Origin: Clostridiaceae bacterium
GTDB taxonomy: Bacteria; Bacillota; Clostridia; Saccharofermentanales; DTU023
Direction of reading: 5' to 3'
Assembly: GCA_012511735.1 (NCBI GenBank)
Contig: JAAZFK010000073.1
Span: 1-9,074, forward strand
Length of the DNA: 9,074 bases
The notes under the pieces were generated by a model. It was not told the DNA's origin and did no database searches. It worked only from the letters and a program-made list of their open reading frames with translations. Numbering within the stretch: position 1 is the stretch's first letter; every line of letters begins with the position of its first letter. The translations under genes were made by a program, and so were the position numbers. This document shows, piece by piece, positions 1-6,165 of the stretch.

Positions 1-148
1 CGAGCAGGTCACTGGCCAGTCCCGACCGCTCAGCCACAATACCGGCCAGCAGGTGCTCGGTCCCTATGTAAGCTGTCTTATAGGAGCGCGCGGTTACCCA
101 GGCTGATCCCAGCGCTTCCCCCGATCTCCTTGAAAAACGAATCATCAT
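1..148 (-). CDS. clpC: ClpC, Hsp100/Clp AAA+ unfoldase, N-terminal fragment (gene runs off the left edge)
   Basis: Only the first 49 codons are in the window; the reading frame is open to base 1. The visible protein begins MMIRFSRRSGEAL and carries YIGTEHLLAGI at residues 27-37. This is the signature of the Clp N-domain repeat (family form roughly Y-I-G-T-E-H-L-L-x-G-L), followed by a GLASDLL helix. ClpC is a hexameric ATPase that unfolds substrates and feeds them to ClpP. Its N-domain binds adaptors and phosphoarginine-tagged proteins made by McsB. The start was placed at the first of two adjacent ATGs (148 and 145) because a GGGGGA Shine-Dalgarno ends 8 nt upstream of it. It lies 41 nt after mcsB with no obvious promoter between, so it is probably the fourth gene of the ctsR operon. 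The N-terminus is rather divergent before residue 27. ClpC is preferred over other N-domain Clp proteins because of the mcsB neighbour; the ATPase domains are not visible. Confidence 0.9.
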   Translation of the reverse strand, partial: MMIRFSRRSGEALGSAWVTARSYKTAYIGTEHLLAGIVAERSGLASDLL

Positions 149-164
149 TGAACGATTCCCCCTT

Positions 165-184
165 ATCTATCTGTATCTATCTGT
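165..184. repeat. Perfect tandem duplication of a 10-bp unit in the mcsB-clpC gap
   Basis: The unit ATCTATCTGT occurs twice back to back (165-174 and 175-184) and fills half of the 41-nt spacer between the mcsB stop and the clpC start. On the coding strand it reads ACAGATAGAT twice and lies just upstream of the clpC Shine-Dalgarno. It could be a slippage product that sets mRNA spacing. It does not resemble a CtsR box or a promoter, and no function is known to me. Confidence 0.7.
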
Positions 185-189
185 TTAAG

Positions 190-1224
190 TTATTGTTTAT
201 TCGACGCCAGCGCCGCGCTTATGGTGACAGCCCGGACCTGGTCGCGTTCCCGTTCATCCATGGGCTTACCCGCCCGCTGTTGGAGAGCGCCCTCCCCCGT
301 CTCTGTGAGCAGGGACTGGATGGTGGCATAATCCGGCATGTCCGCAAGCTCCAGCTCCCTGCCGAGACGCACCAGGGATAAGAGGTTCATGGCTTCATGT
401 GAAGACATCAACCGGGCATTCATCAGCAACCCTCTGGCCCGGCCGATCTCGTCCTCAAGCGCGGCAGGGTCTTTGGCATGAAGAACACGCCTTGCCTTGC
501 GTTCTTCCCGCGCTACCTCATGAACCAGCCTGTCCAGATCCGCCAACAGCTGATCTTTTGTCACTCCAAGCGTCACCTGGTTGGACAGCTGGATCATGTC
601 AGCCCTGGCATCGGTGCCCTCACCTTCAGCTCCTCGAAGCACGTAGCCCGCCTTTGAAAGTTTTCCCGCCAACTGCCGCACGACGCCCGACCTGATAAGT
701 CCCGGCAGGTGAAGCATGACCGAGGCTCTCATCCCTGTCCCCGTATTGGTTGGGCAGGCCGTCAGATAACCCAGCCTCGTATTTTTCGCGAAAGTCAGCA
801 ATCCCTCAAGCGAGGTAGCGCATTGGGCAACCAGGTCGGCTGTTTCCCCGAGGCGGAGTCCGGCGCTGACTGCGTAAAGCCGTAGATGGTCTTCTTCGTT
901 GACCAGGATGCCCGACGCCTCACCCGGGAAGAGAAGAAGCGCCTTGCCTCTCCCGTCTCCCAGCATCTTCCGGCTGATGATCCGTCGCTCAGCAAGGGCG
1001 AGTGATTCGATGGCTCCCAGATCCGCAAGTTCGAGGATGACCGGCTTCTCATCTGTCGTCTGGCAAAGTTCGCGAAAAGCCTTGATCACCTTATCCTTAA
1101 CATAATCGAGCTCATCCGCCTTCAACCGCCAGGGAAAAGGTGTGTTGGCCAGATTCCGGGCCAGCCGGACCCTGGTTGAGATGACGACATCACTGTCAGG
1201 ACCTTCTTCCAAATACCAGGCCAT
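190..1224 (-). CDS. mcsB: McsB, protein arginine kinase
   Basis: A 344-residue member of the phosphagen (guanido) kinase family. McsB transfers phosphate from ATP to arginine side chains of proteins, including the repressor CtsR and damaged proteins, marking them for ClpC-ClpP. The nucleotide-binding STRVRLARN is at residues 16-24. NEEDH is at 109-113 and contains the glutamates that in this family contact the guanidino group. The active-site loop TACPTNTGTGMRASV is at 155-169 with the conserved Cys157. RDQVRA at 327-332 fits the RDxxRA motif, the allosteric phosphoarginine pocket specific to McsB and absent from creatine kinases, which separates this protein from metabolic arginine kinases. 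Length is slightly below that of Bacillus McsB (about 360). The start ATG shares its A with the mcsA stop (TGATG), and GGAGGA lies 6 nt upstream, so translation is probably coupled to mcsA. One oddity is RGAEGEG at 197-203, where relatives usually have a tyrosine in the fourth position. Confidence 0.97.
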   Translation of the reverse strand: MAWYLEEGPDSDVVISTRVRLARNLANTPFPWRLKADELDYVKDKVIKAFRELCQTTDEKPVILELADLGAIESLALAERRIISRKMLGDGRGKALLLFPGEASGILVNEEDHLRLYAVSAGLRLGETADLVAQCATSLEGLLTFAKNTRLGYLTACPTNTGTGMRASVMLHLPGLIRSGVVRQLAGKLSKAGYVLRGAEGEGTDARADMIQLSNQVTLGVTKDQLLADLDRLVHEVAREERKARRVLHAKDPAALEDEIGRARGLLMNARLMSSHEAMNLLSLVRLGRELELADMPDYATIQSLLTETGEGALQQRAGKPMDERERDQVRAVTISAALASNKQ

Positions 1225-1715
1225 CAGGCATCCTCCTCCAGCTGACGGATCTGATCACGAAGCCGGGCCGCTTCCTCGTAGACTTCGGACTGGACGGCCA
1301 GCTCCAGTTTCTCACGCAGAACATCGGCTTCCTTTGCGGGACCCTCCTCTTCTGACGCGCTCAAATGGCGCGTGTGCCCCTGCACCCGCCGAAAGACAGG
1401 ATCCAGAAAGACGGCAAAAGTCTCATAACAGGTCTGACAACCCAGGAGTCCCGTTTTCCGAAGTTCTTCTTCGGTCTCCCCGCAGGAGGGACAGATCAGA
1501 CTGGTCTTTTGCGGTCTGGACGGGGTCGCTGTCGCCGGATAACCAAACATCGAAGGCCCCGGAAGAAGGGAACCCGGAAAATTGTCCCAGAAGGAATTCG
1601 CGACTTGTCCCTGAAACTGCTGAGCGCACAGATCGCACAAATAAAGTTGTTCTTTTTTACCCTTGGCAGTCAGCTGCACGCTTGCCGGTCGCTGACCGCA
1701 ATCCTGACAAAGCAT
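1224..1715 (-). CDS. mcsA: McsA, zinc-binding activator of the McsB arginine kinase, with UVR domain
   Basis: A small 163-residue protein with four CxxC pairs: C3/C6, C27/C30, C75/C78 and C93/C96. These form two zinc-binding modules split by a Pro/Ser/Gly-rich linker (about 45-70). The C-terminus (about 129-163) is a charged, predicted coiled-coil UVR domain of the UvrB/UvrC type, containing LREKLELAV and YEEAARLRDQIRQLE. By family knowledge McsA binds and activates McsB, modulates CtsR and is proposed to act as a thiol or metal stress sensor; all four cysteine pairs needed for this are intact. The start MLCQDC matches the family, where the first zinc pair sits at the very N-terminus. It lies 2 nt after the ctsR stop, and the end of ctsR supplies the Shine-Dalgarno (GGGGAGG). 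The stop overlaps the mcsB start by one base. Somewhat shorter than Bacillus McsA (about 185), mainly in linkers. Confidence 0.95.
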   Translation of the reverse strand: MLCQDCGQRPASVQLTAKGKKEQLYLCDLCAQQFQGQVANSFWDNFPGSLLPGPSMFGYPATATPSRPQKTSLICPSCGETEEELRKTGLLGCQTCYETFAVFLDPVFRRVQGHTRHLSASEEEGPAKEADVLREKLELAVQSEVYEEAARLRDQIRQLEEDA

Positions 1716-1717
1716 CT

Positions 1718-2188
1718 TTATCCCTCCCCTTTGGCCGCAAGCCGGATTAAGATCTGCCGGAACAGATCGGAACGCACGCGATCACGTGCCGGCGTGGCGA
1801 TTTGGCGGAGGCTGGCATCCGAAAGTGAGGCCTGCATGAGCAAAAGAACCTCATCGGAAATCAGTTCGAGCCTGCCCAACTGATCAATCATGACCAGCGC
1901 CTGATGCTGGCTCAAACGCTCGGACACCGACCGTGCCAGATGCATCAGGTAGTCGGATCCCTCAGAGGAGGGAACCCGCGTAATCCTTACGTAACCCGAC
2001 CCACCCCTGCGGCTCTCCACCAGATAACCGTGGCGGTGGGAAAACCGTGTCGTAATCACATAAGTGATCTGGGAGGGGGCCACCTGAAGTTCCGACGCGA
2101 AAGCATTGCGCGAGATCACGCAGCAACCGTCCTGCTCCTCAATAAGTTCAAGAAGCGTCCTTTCAATCATGTCTGTCAAACTGCTCAT
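1718..2188 (-). CDS. ctsR: CtsR, transcriptional repressor of class III heat-shock genes
   Basis: A 156-residue CtsR. The N-terminal DNA-binding domain has a helix-turn-helix around residues 23-48 (with the family string VAPSQITYVITTRF at 37-50, one residue off the Bacillus form) and a beta-wing GYLVESRRGGSGYVRI at 54-69. The C-terminal half (about 80-156) is the helical dimerisation domain seen in this family. CtsR dimers bind the A/GGTCAAA-NAN-A/GGTCAAA direct repeat upstream of clp genes and release it on heating or when McsB is active; a matching site lies upstream here, so the gene is probably autoregulated. I chose the ATG at 2188 because GGAAGG sits exactly 7 nt upstream and the length then fits the family. 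An in-frame ATG at 2206 would add six residues (MLEGDK) but has no good ribosome site. The wing arginine R61, at the position phosphorylated by McsB in relatives, is kept. The usual four-glycine run reads GGSG. Confidence 0.96.
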   Translation of the reverse strand: MSSLTDMIERTLLELIEEQDGCCVISRNAFASELQVAPSQITYVITTRFSHRHGYLVESRRGGSGYVRITRVPSSEGSDYLMHLARSVSERLSQHQALVMIDQLGRLELISDEVLLLMQASLSDASLRQIATPARDRVRSDLFRQILIRLAAKGEG

Positions 2189-2195
2189 TTTGTCG

Positions 2196-2201
2196 CCTTC
2201 C
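2196..2201 (-). promoter_or_regulatory. Ribosome binding site deciding the ctsR start
   Basis: GGAAGG on the coding strand, 7 nt before the ATG at 2188. It lies downstream of the alternative ATG at 2206, so it supports the shorter ctsR product. Confidence 0.75.
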
Positions 2202-2212
2202 AGCATCTAGTC

Positions 2213-2229
2213 TTATACTATCTTTGACT
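2213..2229 (-). promoter_or_regulatory. CtsR operator (heptamer direct repeat)
   Basis: On the coding strand the sequence reads AGTCAAA-GAT-AGTATAA. The known CtsR box is A/GGTCAAA-NAN-A/GGTCAAA. The first half matches fully, the NAN spacer fits (GAT), and the second half matches 6 of 7 (T for C at the fourth position). It starts 3 nt downstream of the -10 box and covers the likely transcription start near 2226, a position where a bound repressor would block initiation. The link to CtsR is inferred from the consensus and from the adjacent ctsR gene. Confidence 0.85.
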
Positions 2230-2232
2230 TTC

Positions 2233-2261
2233 ATTTTATGCCTTTCGCGCAGGCCCGTCAA
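2233..2261 (-). promoter_or_regulatory. Sigma-A type promoter of the ctsR-mcsA-mcsB-clpC operon
   Basis: On the minus strand, TTGACG (2261-2256; 5 of 6 to consensus) is followed after exactly 17 nt by TAAAAT (2238-2233; 5 of 6). The start point would fall near 2226, giving a leader of about 38 nt before the ctsR ATG. This is the only convincing promoter I find in the gap. Its -35 box directly abuts the rpoBC terminator, and a CtsR box follows its -10. Confidence 0.8.
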
Positions 2262-2290
2262 GTGAAACAGCCCCGCGGTCGCGGAGCTGT
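2261..2290 (-). terminator. Probable rho-independent terminator of rpoBC
   Basis: On the minus strand ACAGCTCCGCG and CGCGGGGCTGT form an 11-bp inverted repeat with one U-G wobble. In RNA it would fold as roughly a 10-bp stem with a 4-nt loop (2267-2290). The following bases are TTTCACTT, only a weak U-tract, so termination may be incomplete. It lies 66 nt after the rpoC stop. The last bases of the tract belong to the -35 box of the ctsR promoter. Confidence 0.7.
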
Positions 2291-2309
2291 CCAAGATGAA
2301 ACGGGGGAC

Positions 2310-2326
2310 GGCTCTTCCAAGGAGCC
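2310..2326 (-). other. Small hairpin in the rpoC 3' region
   Basis: GGCTC and GAGCC flank a 7-nt centre, making a 5-bp stem. It lies between the rpoC stop and the stronger hairpin at 2267-2290. No U-run follows it (GTCCCCCGTTTC), so it is not a terminator by itself; it could stabilise the rpoC 3' end or be chance. Confidence 0.3.
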
Positions 2327-2356
2327 AGGTATTGAAACAACCGCCCGCTGATTCTG

Positions 2357-5300
2357 CTATGCTTGCGCTTCTTCCTCCTGAGCATCGGTCAGATCGAACA
2401 ATTCGAGAAGCGGATTGCTTTCCTGGGCATCCTCTTCTTCCGGTGTCAGGTCAAAAGTGCACTTATTGACAAAGACCTCAGGATCCAAGCCCATGTCACG
2501 CATGAAGACTTCATAATCTTCCTGAGTTTCCTGGGTGAAGCCCAGCTCTCTGGCTTGTTCTTCGTAGCCGGTGCGCGCGATCTTCTCATCTTCTGTCGCG
2601 TTAAGCAGCGGCATGTTGGCCGGCACCACCGGGATGGCGCTGATATTGCGATAACGAGCCAGGCCCGTCCCCGCGGGGATCAGTTTCCCGATAATGACGT
2701 TTTCCTTCAAGCCTTCGAGCGGATCGATCTTGCCTTTGACAGCCGCGTCGGTCAGCACCCGGGTCGTCTCCTGGAAGGAGGCGGCGGACAGGAAGGACTC
2801 AGTCGCCAGCGATGCCTTGGTGATGCCAAGCAGCACCTGCTTACCTTCCGCAGGCTGCAAGCCGTGCTCCTCGGCCTCGGCATTGGCGCGATGGTATTCG
2901 GCCATGTCGACCACGCTGCCTGTCAGCAGCTGGGTGTCGCCCGGATCTTCGATCTTGAACTTGCGCAACATCTGGCGAACGATGATCTCGATGTGTTTGT
3001 CGTTGATCTCAACGCCGTTGTTCTTATAGACCTTGAGCACTTCGGCGATGATGTACTTCTGTACTCCCCGGGCGCCCTTGATCTTCATGATGTCATGGGG
3101 ATTGACAGAGCCGTCGGTAAGCAGATCGCCCTCTTCGACCACGTCTCCCGTATCGACAATGAGCGGGGTTGAAATCGGGATGCTGTACTGTTTCGACTTG
3201 CCATCTTCCGAGGTCACGACCACGTCACGACGACGCTTCTCAGCCTCACTGACCGTTACGGTTCCTCCCAGTTCGCTGATCACCGCCTGGCCTTTGGGCT
3301 TTCTTGCTTCAAACAATTCCTCGACCCGGGGAAGTCCCTGGGTGATGTCATCGCCTGAAGCGATACCGCCCGTATGGAAGGTACGCATGGTCAGCTGGGT
3401 TCCCGGCTCGCCGATGGACTGGGCGGCCATGATACCCACAGCCTCCCCGATCACAGTCGGTCCGCCTGTCGCCAGATTTCGGCCGTAGCACTTGGCGCAC
3501 ACACCTTTGTCGCACTGGCAGGTCAGGTTGCTCCGGATGGGAATCCGGACCATGCCCAGCTCCTCAATCAGGGACGCGGTCGAGTTGCTTATGATCTCAT
3601 TCTTCTCGACCAGCACTTCACCCGTCTCCGGATGTACGATGGGGAGCGCAGCGTAACGACCTTCAATCCGGTTGGCCAGATTCTCCACCACCCGCTTGGT
3701 CTTGCCGCCGACCACCACTGGTGCCACCTCGATGTAATCATCTGTGCCACAGTCTTCACTGCGGATGATGACGTCTTGGGAGATGTCGACCAGACGGCGG
3801 GTCAGATAGCCGGAGTCGGCCGTCTTCAGCGCCGTGTCGGACAGGGACTTGCGCGCGCCATGGGAGGAGATAAAGAACTCCAGCACGTTCATGCCCTCAC
3901 GAAGGTTGGACTTGATCGGGATCTCGATGGTCCTGCCCGATGTGTCGGTCATATTGCCCCGCATGCCGGCCAATTGCTTGATCTGGTCAATGTTGCCCCG
4001 GGCGCCGGACAAAGACATCATGTAAATGGGGTTATAAACACCCAGACGTTCTTTGAGCGCCTCCGTGATCTCATCGGTCGTCGTACGCCAGATCCCGACC
4101 ACGGTCCGGTAGCGGCCTTCTTCACTGAGCAGACCCAGCTGATACTGATGGTTGACATTCTCAACCCGTTCTTCAGCGGCCTTGATCAGATTCTCCTTGA
4201 CCTCGGGCACTACCATGTCGAAGATGCCGATGGAGATCCCGCCGACGGTCGCGTAGTGGTAGCCAAGCGTCTTGATTTCGTCAAGCACCCTGGCCGTCTC
4301 TGTGATTCCGCAGGTGTGAATCGAGCGCTCAATGATCTTGGCCAGTTCTTTCTTGCCAATAACGAAATCGCATTCCAGGGCAATCTGGCTGGCATCATCG
4401 TCCCCGCGCTCGACGAAGCCTAGGGTTTGAGGGATGATCCCGTTAAAGATGAAGCGTCCCAGTGTTGATTCCACCAGACCTTGCCAGACCTTGCCGTCCC
4501 GCTCGATCCGTCGCCGGACCCGGATGCGCTGACCAATGGTGATCTGCTTGTCATCGTAGGCCATCATGGCTTCTTCAAGGTCGGAGAAGACCCGCAGCGG
4601 CGCATCTTCGGGGAAATCAGGGTTGGGTTTTTCGTTGGTCAAATAGTAACAGCCCAAGACAATATCCTGGGTCGGAACCGTCACCGGTTTACCGTCCTGG
4701 GGCTTGAGCAGGTTGTTGGATGAAAGCATGAGGAAGCGCGCCTCAGCCTGTGCCTCGGCAGAAAGCGGTACGTGAACCGGCATCTGGTCTCCGTCGAAGT
4801 CGGCGTTGAAGGCTGTGCAGACCAGGGGATGGAGCTGGATGGCTCTTCCCTCGACAAGAACCGGCTCAAAGGCCTGGATGCCAAGCCTGTGCAGGGTGGG
4901 CGCACGGTTCAGGAGAACCGGATGATCCTTGATGACCTCATCCAGCATGTCCCAGACAATGTCGCCTCCGCGCTCGACCTGACGGCGGGCGGATTTGATG
5001 TTCTGAGCGTAGCCATGGCGCATGATCTCACGCATAACGAAAGGTTTAAACAGTTCCAGCGCCATCTCCTTGGGCAGGCCGCACTGGTGCAGTTTCAGCT
5101 CCGGTCCGACCACAATGACCGAACGGCCTGAATAGTCAACCCGTTTGCCCAGCAGGTTTTGCCGGAAGCGGCCCTGTTTCCCCTTGAGCAGGTCGGACAG
5201 GGACTTGAGCGGTCTGTTGCCCGCGCCCGTCACCGGACGGCCACGACGGCCATTGTCGATCAAGGCGTCGACGGCTTCCTGCAGCATCCGCTTTTCGTTG

Positions 5301-6148
5301 CGGATGATGATGTTGGGCGCGCCCAGTTGCAGGAGCTTATTCAGCCTGTTGTTGCGGTTGATGACCCGACGGTAAAGATCGTTCAGGTCAGAGGTGGCAA
5401 AGCGGCCGCCATCAAGCTCGACCATGGGTCGAAGCTCAGGAGGCAGGACAGGCAAAACATCGAGCACCATCCAATCAGGGTGGTAGCCTGAATTTTTGAA
5501 GGCCTCAACCACTTCCAGTCGCTTGATCAGCCGCAGCTTTTTCTGTCCGCGGGCGTGGGCAAGCTCCTGTCTGAGGTCGTCAGCCAGACCATTCACGTCG
5601 ATACCCGCCAGCAGGTCGCGGATGGCTTCCGCGCCCATTTTGGCGACGAAGGAATTGCGGCCGTATTCGAGCACCGCCTCCCGGTAATCGCGCTCGTTGA
5701 TGATCTGCATTTTGACAAAGGAGGTGACGCCGGGATCAATCACGATATAGGCGGCGAAATAGATCACTTTTTCCAGATTTCGCGGTGACATGTCCAGCAT
5801 CAGTCCCATCCGGCTGGGGATACCCCGGTAGTACCAGATGTGAGTGACGGGGGCGGCCAGCCTGATGTGGCCCATCCGCTCACGCCTGACCTTGGACAGG
5901 GTCACCTCGACCCCGCACTTGTCGCAGATGATATTGCGATAACGCTTAGTCTTATATTTGCCGCAATAGCATTCCCAGTCCTTGGAGGGACCGAAAATCT
6001 TCTCGCAGAACAAGCCGTCTGTTTCAGGCTTGAGTGTCCTGTAGTTGATGGTCTCCGGCTTTTTCACCTCACCTTTCGACCAGGTAAGGATTTTCTCCGG
6101 GGACGCGAGGCCGATACCGATTGATTCAAAATTACCCAATTCCGACAT
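2357..6148 (-). CDS. rpoC: RNA polymerase beta' subunit (RpoC)
   Basis: Complete 1263-residue beta' subunit, the catalytic half of the RNA polymerase cleft. Visible in order: start MSELGNFESIGIGLASPEKI; N-terminal zinc site C60/C62/C75/C78; clamp and lid/rudder region (about 230-340); the magnesium motif NADFDGDQM at 448-456 with D450, D452 and D454; bridge helix region GARGNIDQIKQLAGMRG (715-731) and HGARKSLSDTALKTADSGYL (763-782); second zinc site C800, C877, C884, C887; trigger loop GEPGTQLTMRTFHTGG (913-928); C-terminal clamp part GKLIPAGTGLARYRN (1154-1168). The start is the ATG at 6148, with GGAGGGAGG 7 nt upstream and a close match to the family N-terminus. The in-frame ATG at 6166 would add MEGGRV, encoded by that ribosome site. 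It follows rpoB by 17 nt. Oddities are Pro457 right after the catalytic motif, an extra Cys879 in the second zinc region, and a 95-residue tail after RYRN ending in an acidic stretch. Confidence 0.99.
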   Translation of the reverse strand: MSELGNFESIGIGLASPEKILTWSKGEVKKPETINYRTLKPETDGLFCEKIFGPSKDWECYCGKYKTKRYRNIICDKCGVEVTLSKVRRERMGHIRLAAPVTHIWYYRGIPSRMGLMLDMSPRNLEKVIYFAAYIVIDPGVTSFVKMQIINERDYREAVLEYGRNSFVAKMGAEAIRDLLAGIDVNGLADDLRQELAHARGQKKLRLIKRLEVVEAFKNSGYHPDWMVLDVLPVLPPELRPMVELDGGRFATSDLNDLYRRVINRNNRLNKLLQLGAPNIIIRNEKRMLQEAVDALIDNGRRGRPVTGAGNRPLKSLSDLLKGKQGRFRQNLLGKRVDYSGRSVIVVGPELKLHQCGLPKEMALELFKPFVMREIMRHGYAQNIKSARRQVERGGDIVWDMLDEVIKDHPVLLNRAPTLHRLGIQAFEPVLVEGRAIQLHPLVCTAFNADFDGDQMPVHVPLSAEAQAEARFLMLSSNNLLKPQDGKPVTVPTQDIVLGCYYLTNEKPNPDFPEDAPLRVFSDLEEAMMAYDDKQITIGQRIRVRRRIERDGKVWQGLVESTLGRFIFNGIIPQTLGFVERGDDDASQIALECDFVIGKKELAKIIERSIHTCGITETARVLDEIKTLGYHYATVGGISIGIFDMVVPEVKENLIKAAEERVENVNHQYQLGLLSEEGRYRTVVGIWRTTTDEITEALKERLGVYNPIYMMSLSGARGNIDQIKQLAGMRGNMTDTSGRTIEIPIKSNLREGMNVLEFFISSHGARKSLSDTALKTADSGYLTRRLVDISQDVIIRSEDCGTDDYIEVAPVVVGGKTKRVVENLANRIEGRYAALPIVHPETGEVLVEKNEIISNSTASLIEELGMVRIPIRSNLTCQCDKGVCAKCYGRNLATGGPTVIGEAVGIMAAQSIGEPGTQLTMRTFHTGGIASGDDITQGLPRVEELFEARKPKGQAVISELGGTVTVSEAEKRRRDVVVTSEDGKSKQYSIPISTPLIVDTGDVVEEGDLLTDGSVNPHDIMKIKGARGVQKYIIAEVLKVYKNNGVEINDKHIEIIVRQMLRKFKIEDPGDTQLLTGSVVDMAEYHRANAEAEEHGLQPAEGKQVLLGITKASLATESFLSAASFQETTRVLTDAAVKGKIDPLEGLKENVIIGKLIPAGTGLARYRNISAIPVVPANMPLLNATEDEKIARTGYEEQARELGFTQETQEDYEVFMRDMGLDPEVFVNKCTFDLTPEEEDAQESNPLLELFDLTDAQEEEAQA

Positions 6149-6155
6149 AACTCGA

Positions 6156-6164
6156 CCTCCCTCC
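6156..6164 (-). promoter_or_regulatory. Strong ribosome binding site of rpoC
   Basis: GGAGGGAGG on the coding strand, 7 nt before the ATG at 6148. It fills the rpoB-rpoC gap and fixes the shorter rpoC start over the ATG that overlaps the rpoB stop (TAATG at 6168-6164). Confidence 0.85.
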
Positions 6165-6165
6165 A

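Noticed and set aside
1142..1883. Two plus-strand open frames opposite mcsB, mcsA and ctsR
   Set aside because: Arg/Pro/Ser-rich translations typical of antisense frames; the minus-strand genes are clearly real.
2204..2206. ATG at 2206 as the ctsR start
   Set aside because: It would place the GGAAGG ribosome site inside the gene and adds residues not found in the family.
2212..2217. TATAAG at 2217-2212 as the -10 box of the ctsR promoter
   Set aside because: No acceptable -35 at 16-18 nt upstream; the TTGACG-17-TAAAAT pair is much better and leaves this string as part of the CtsR box.
2263..2338. CRISPR-like array from the three GTTTCA motifs
   Set aside because: Only 6 bases are shared, with no long repeat; far below a CRISPR repeat, and no cas genes are near.
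2363..4423. Long open frames on the plus strand opposite rpoC
   Set aside because: They are antisense to a highly conserved gene with no ribosome site or known domain; low stop frequency follows from the GC-rich codon use of rpoC.
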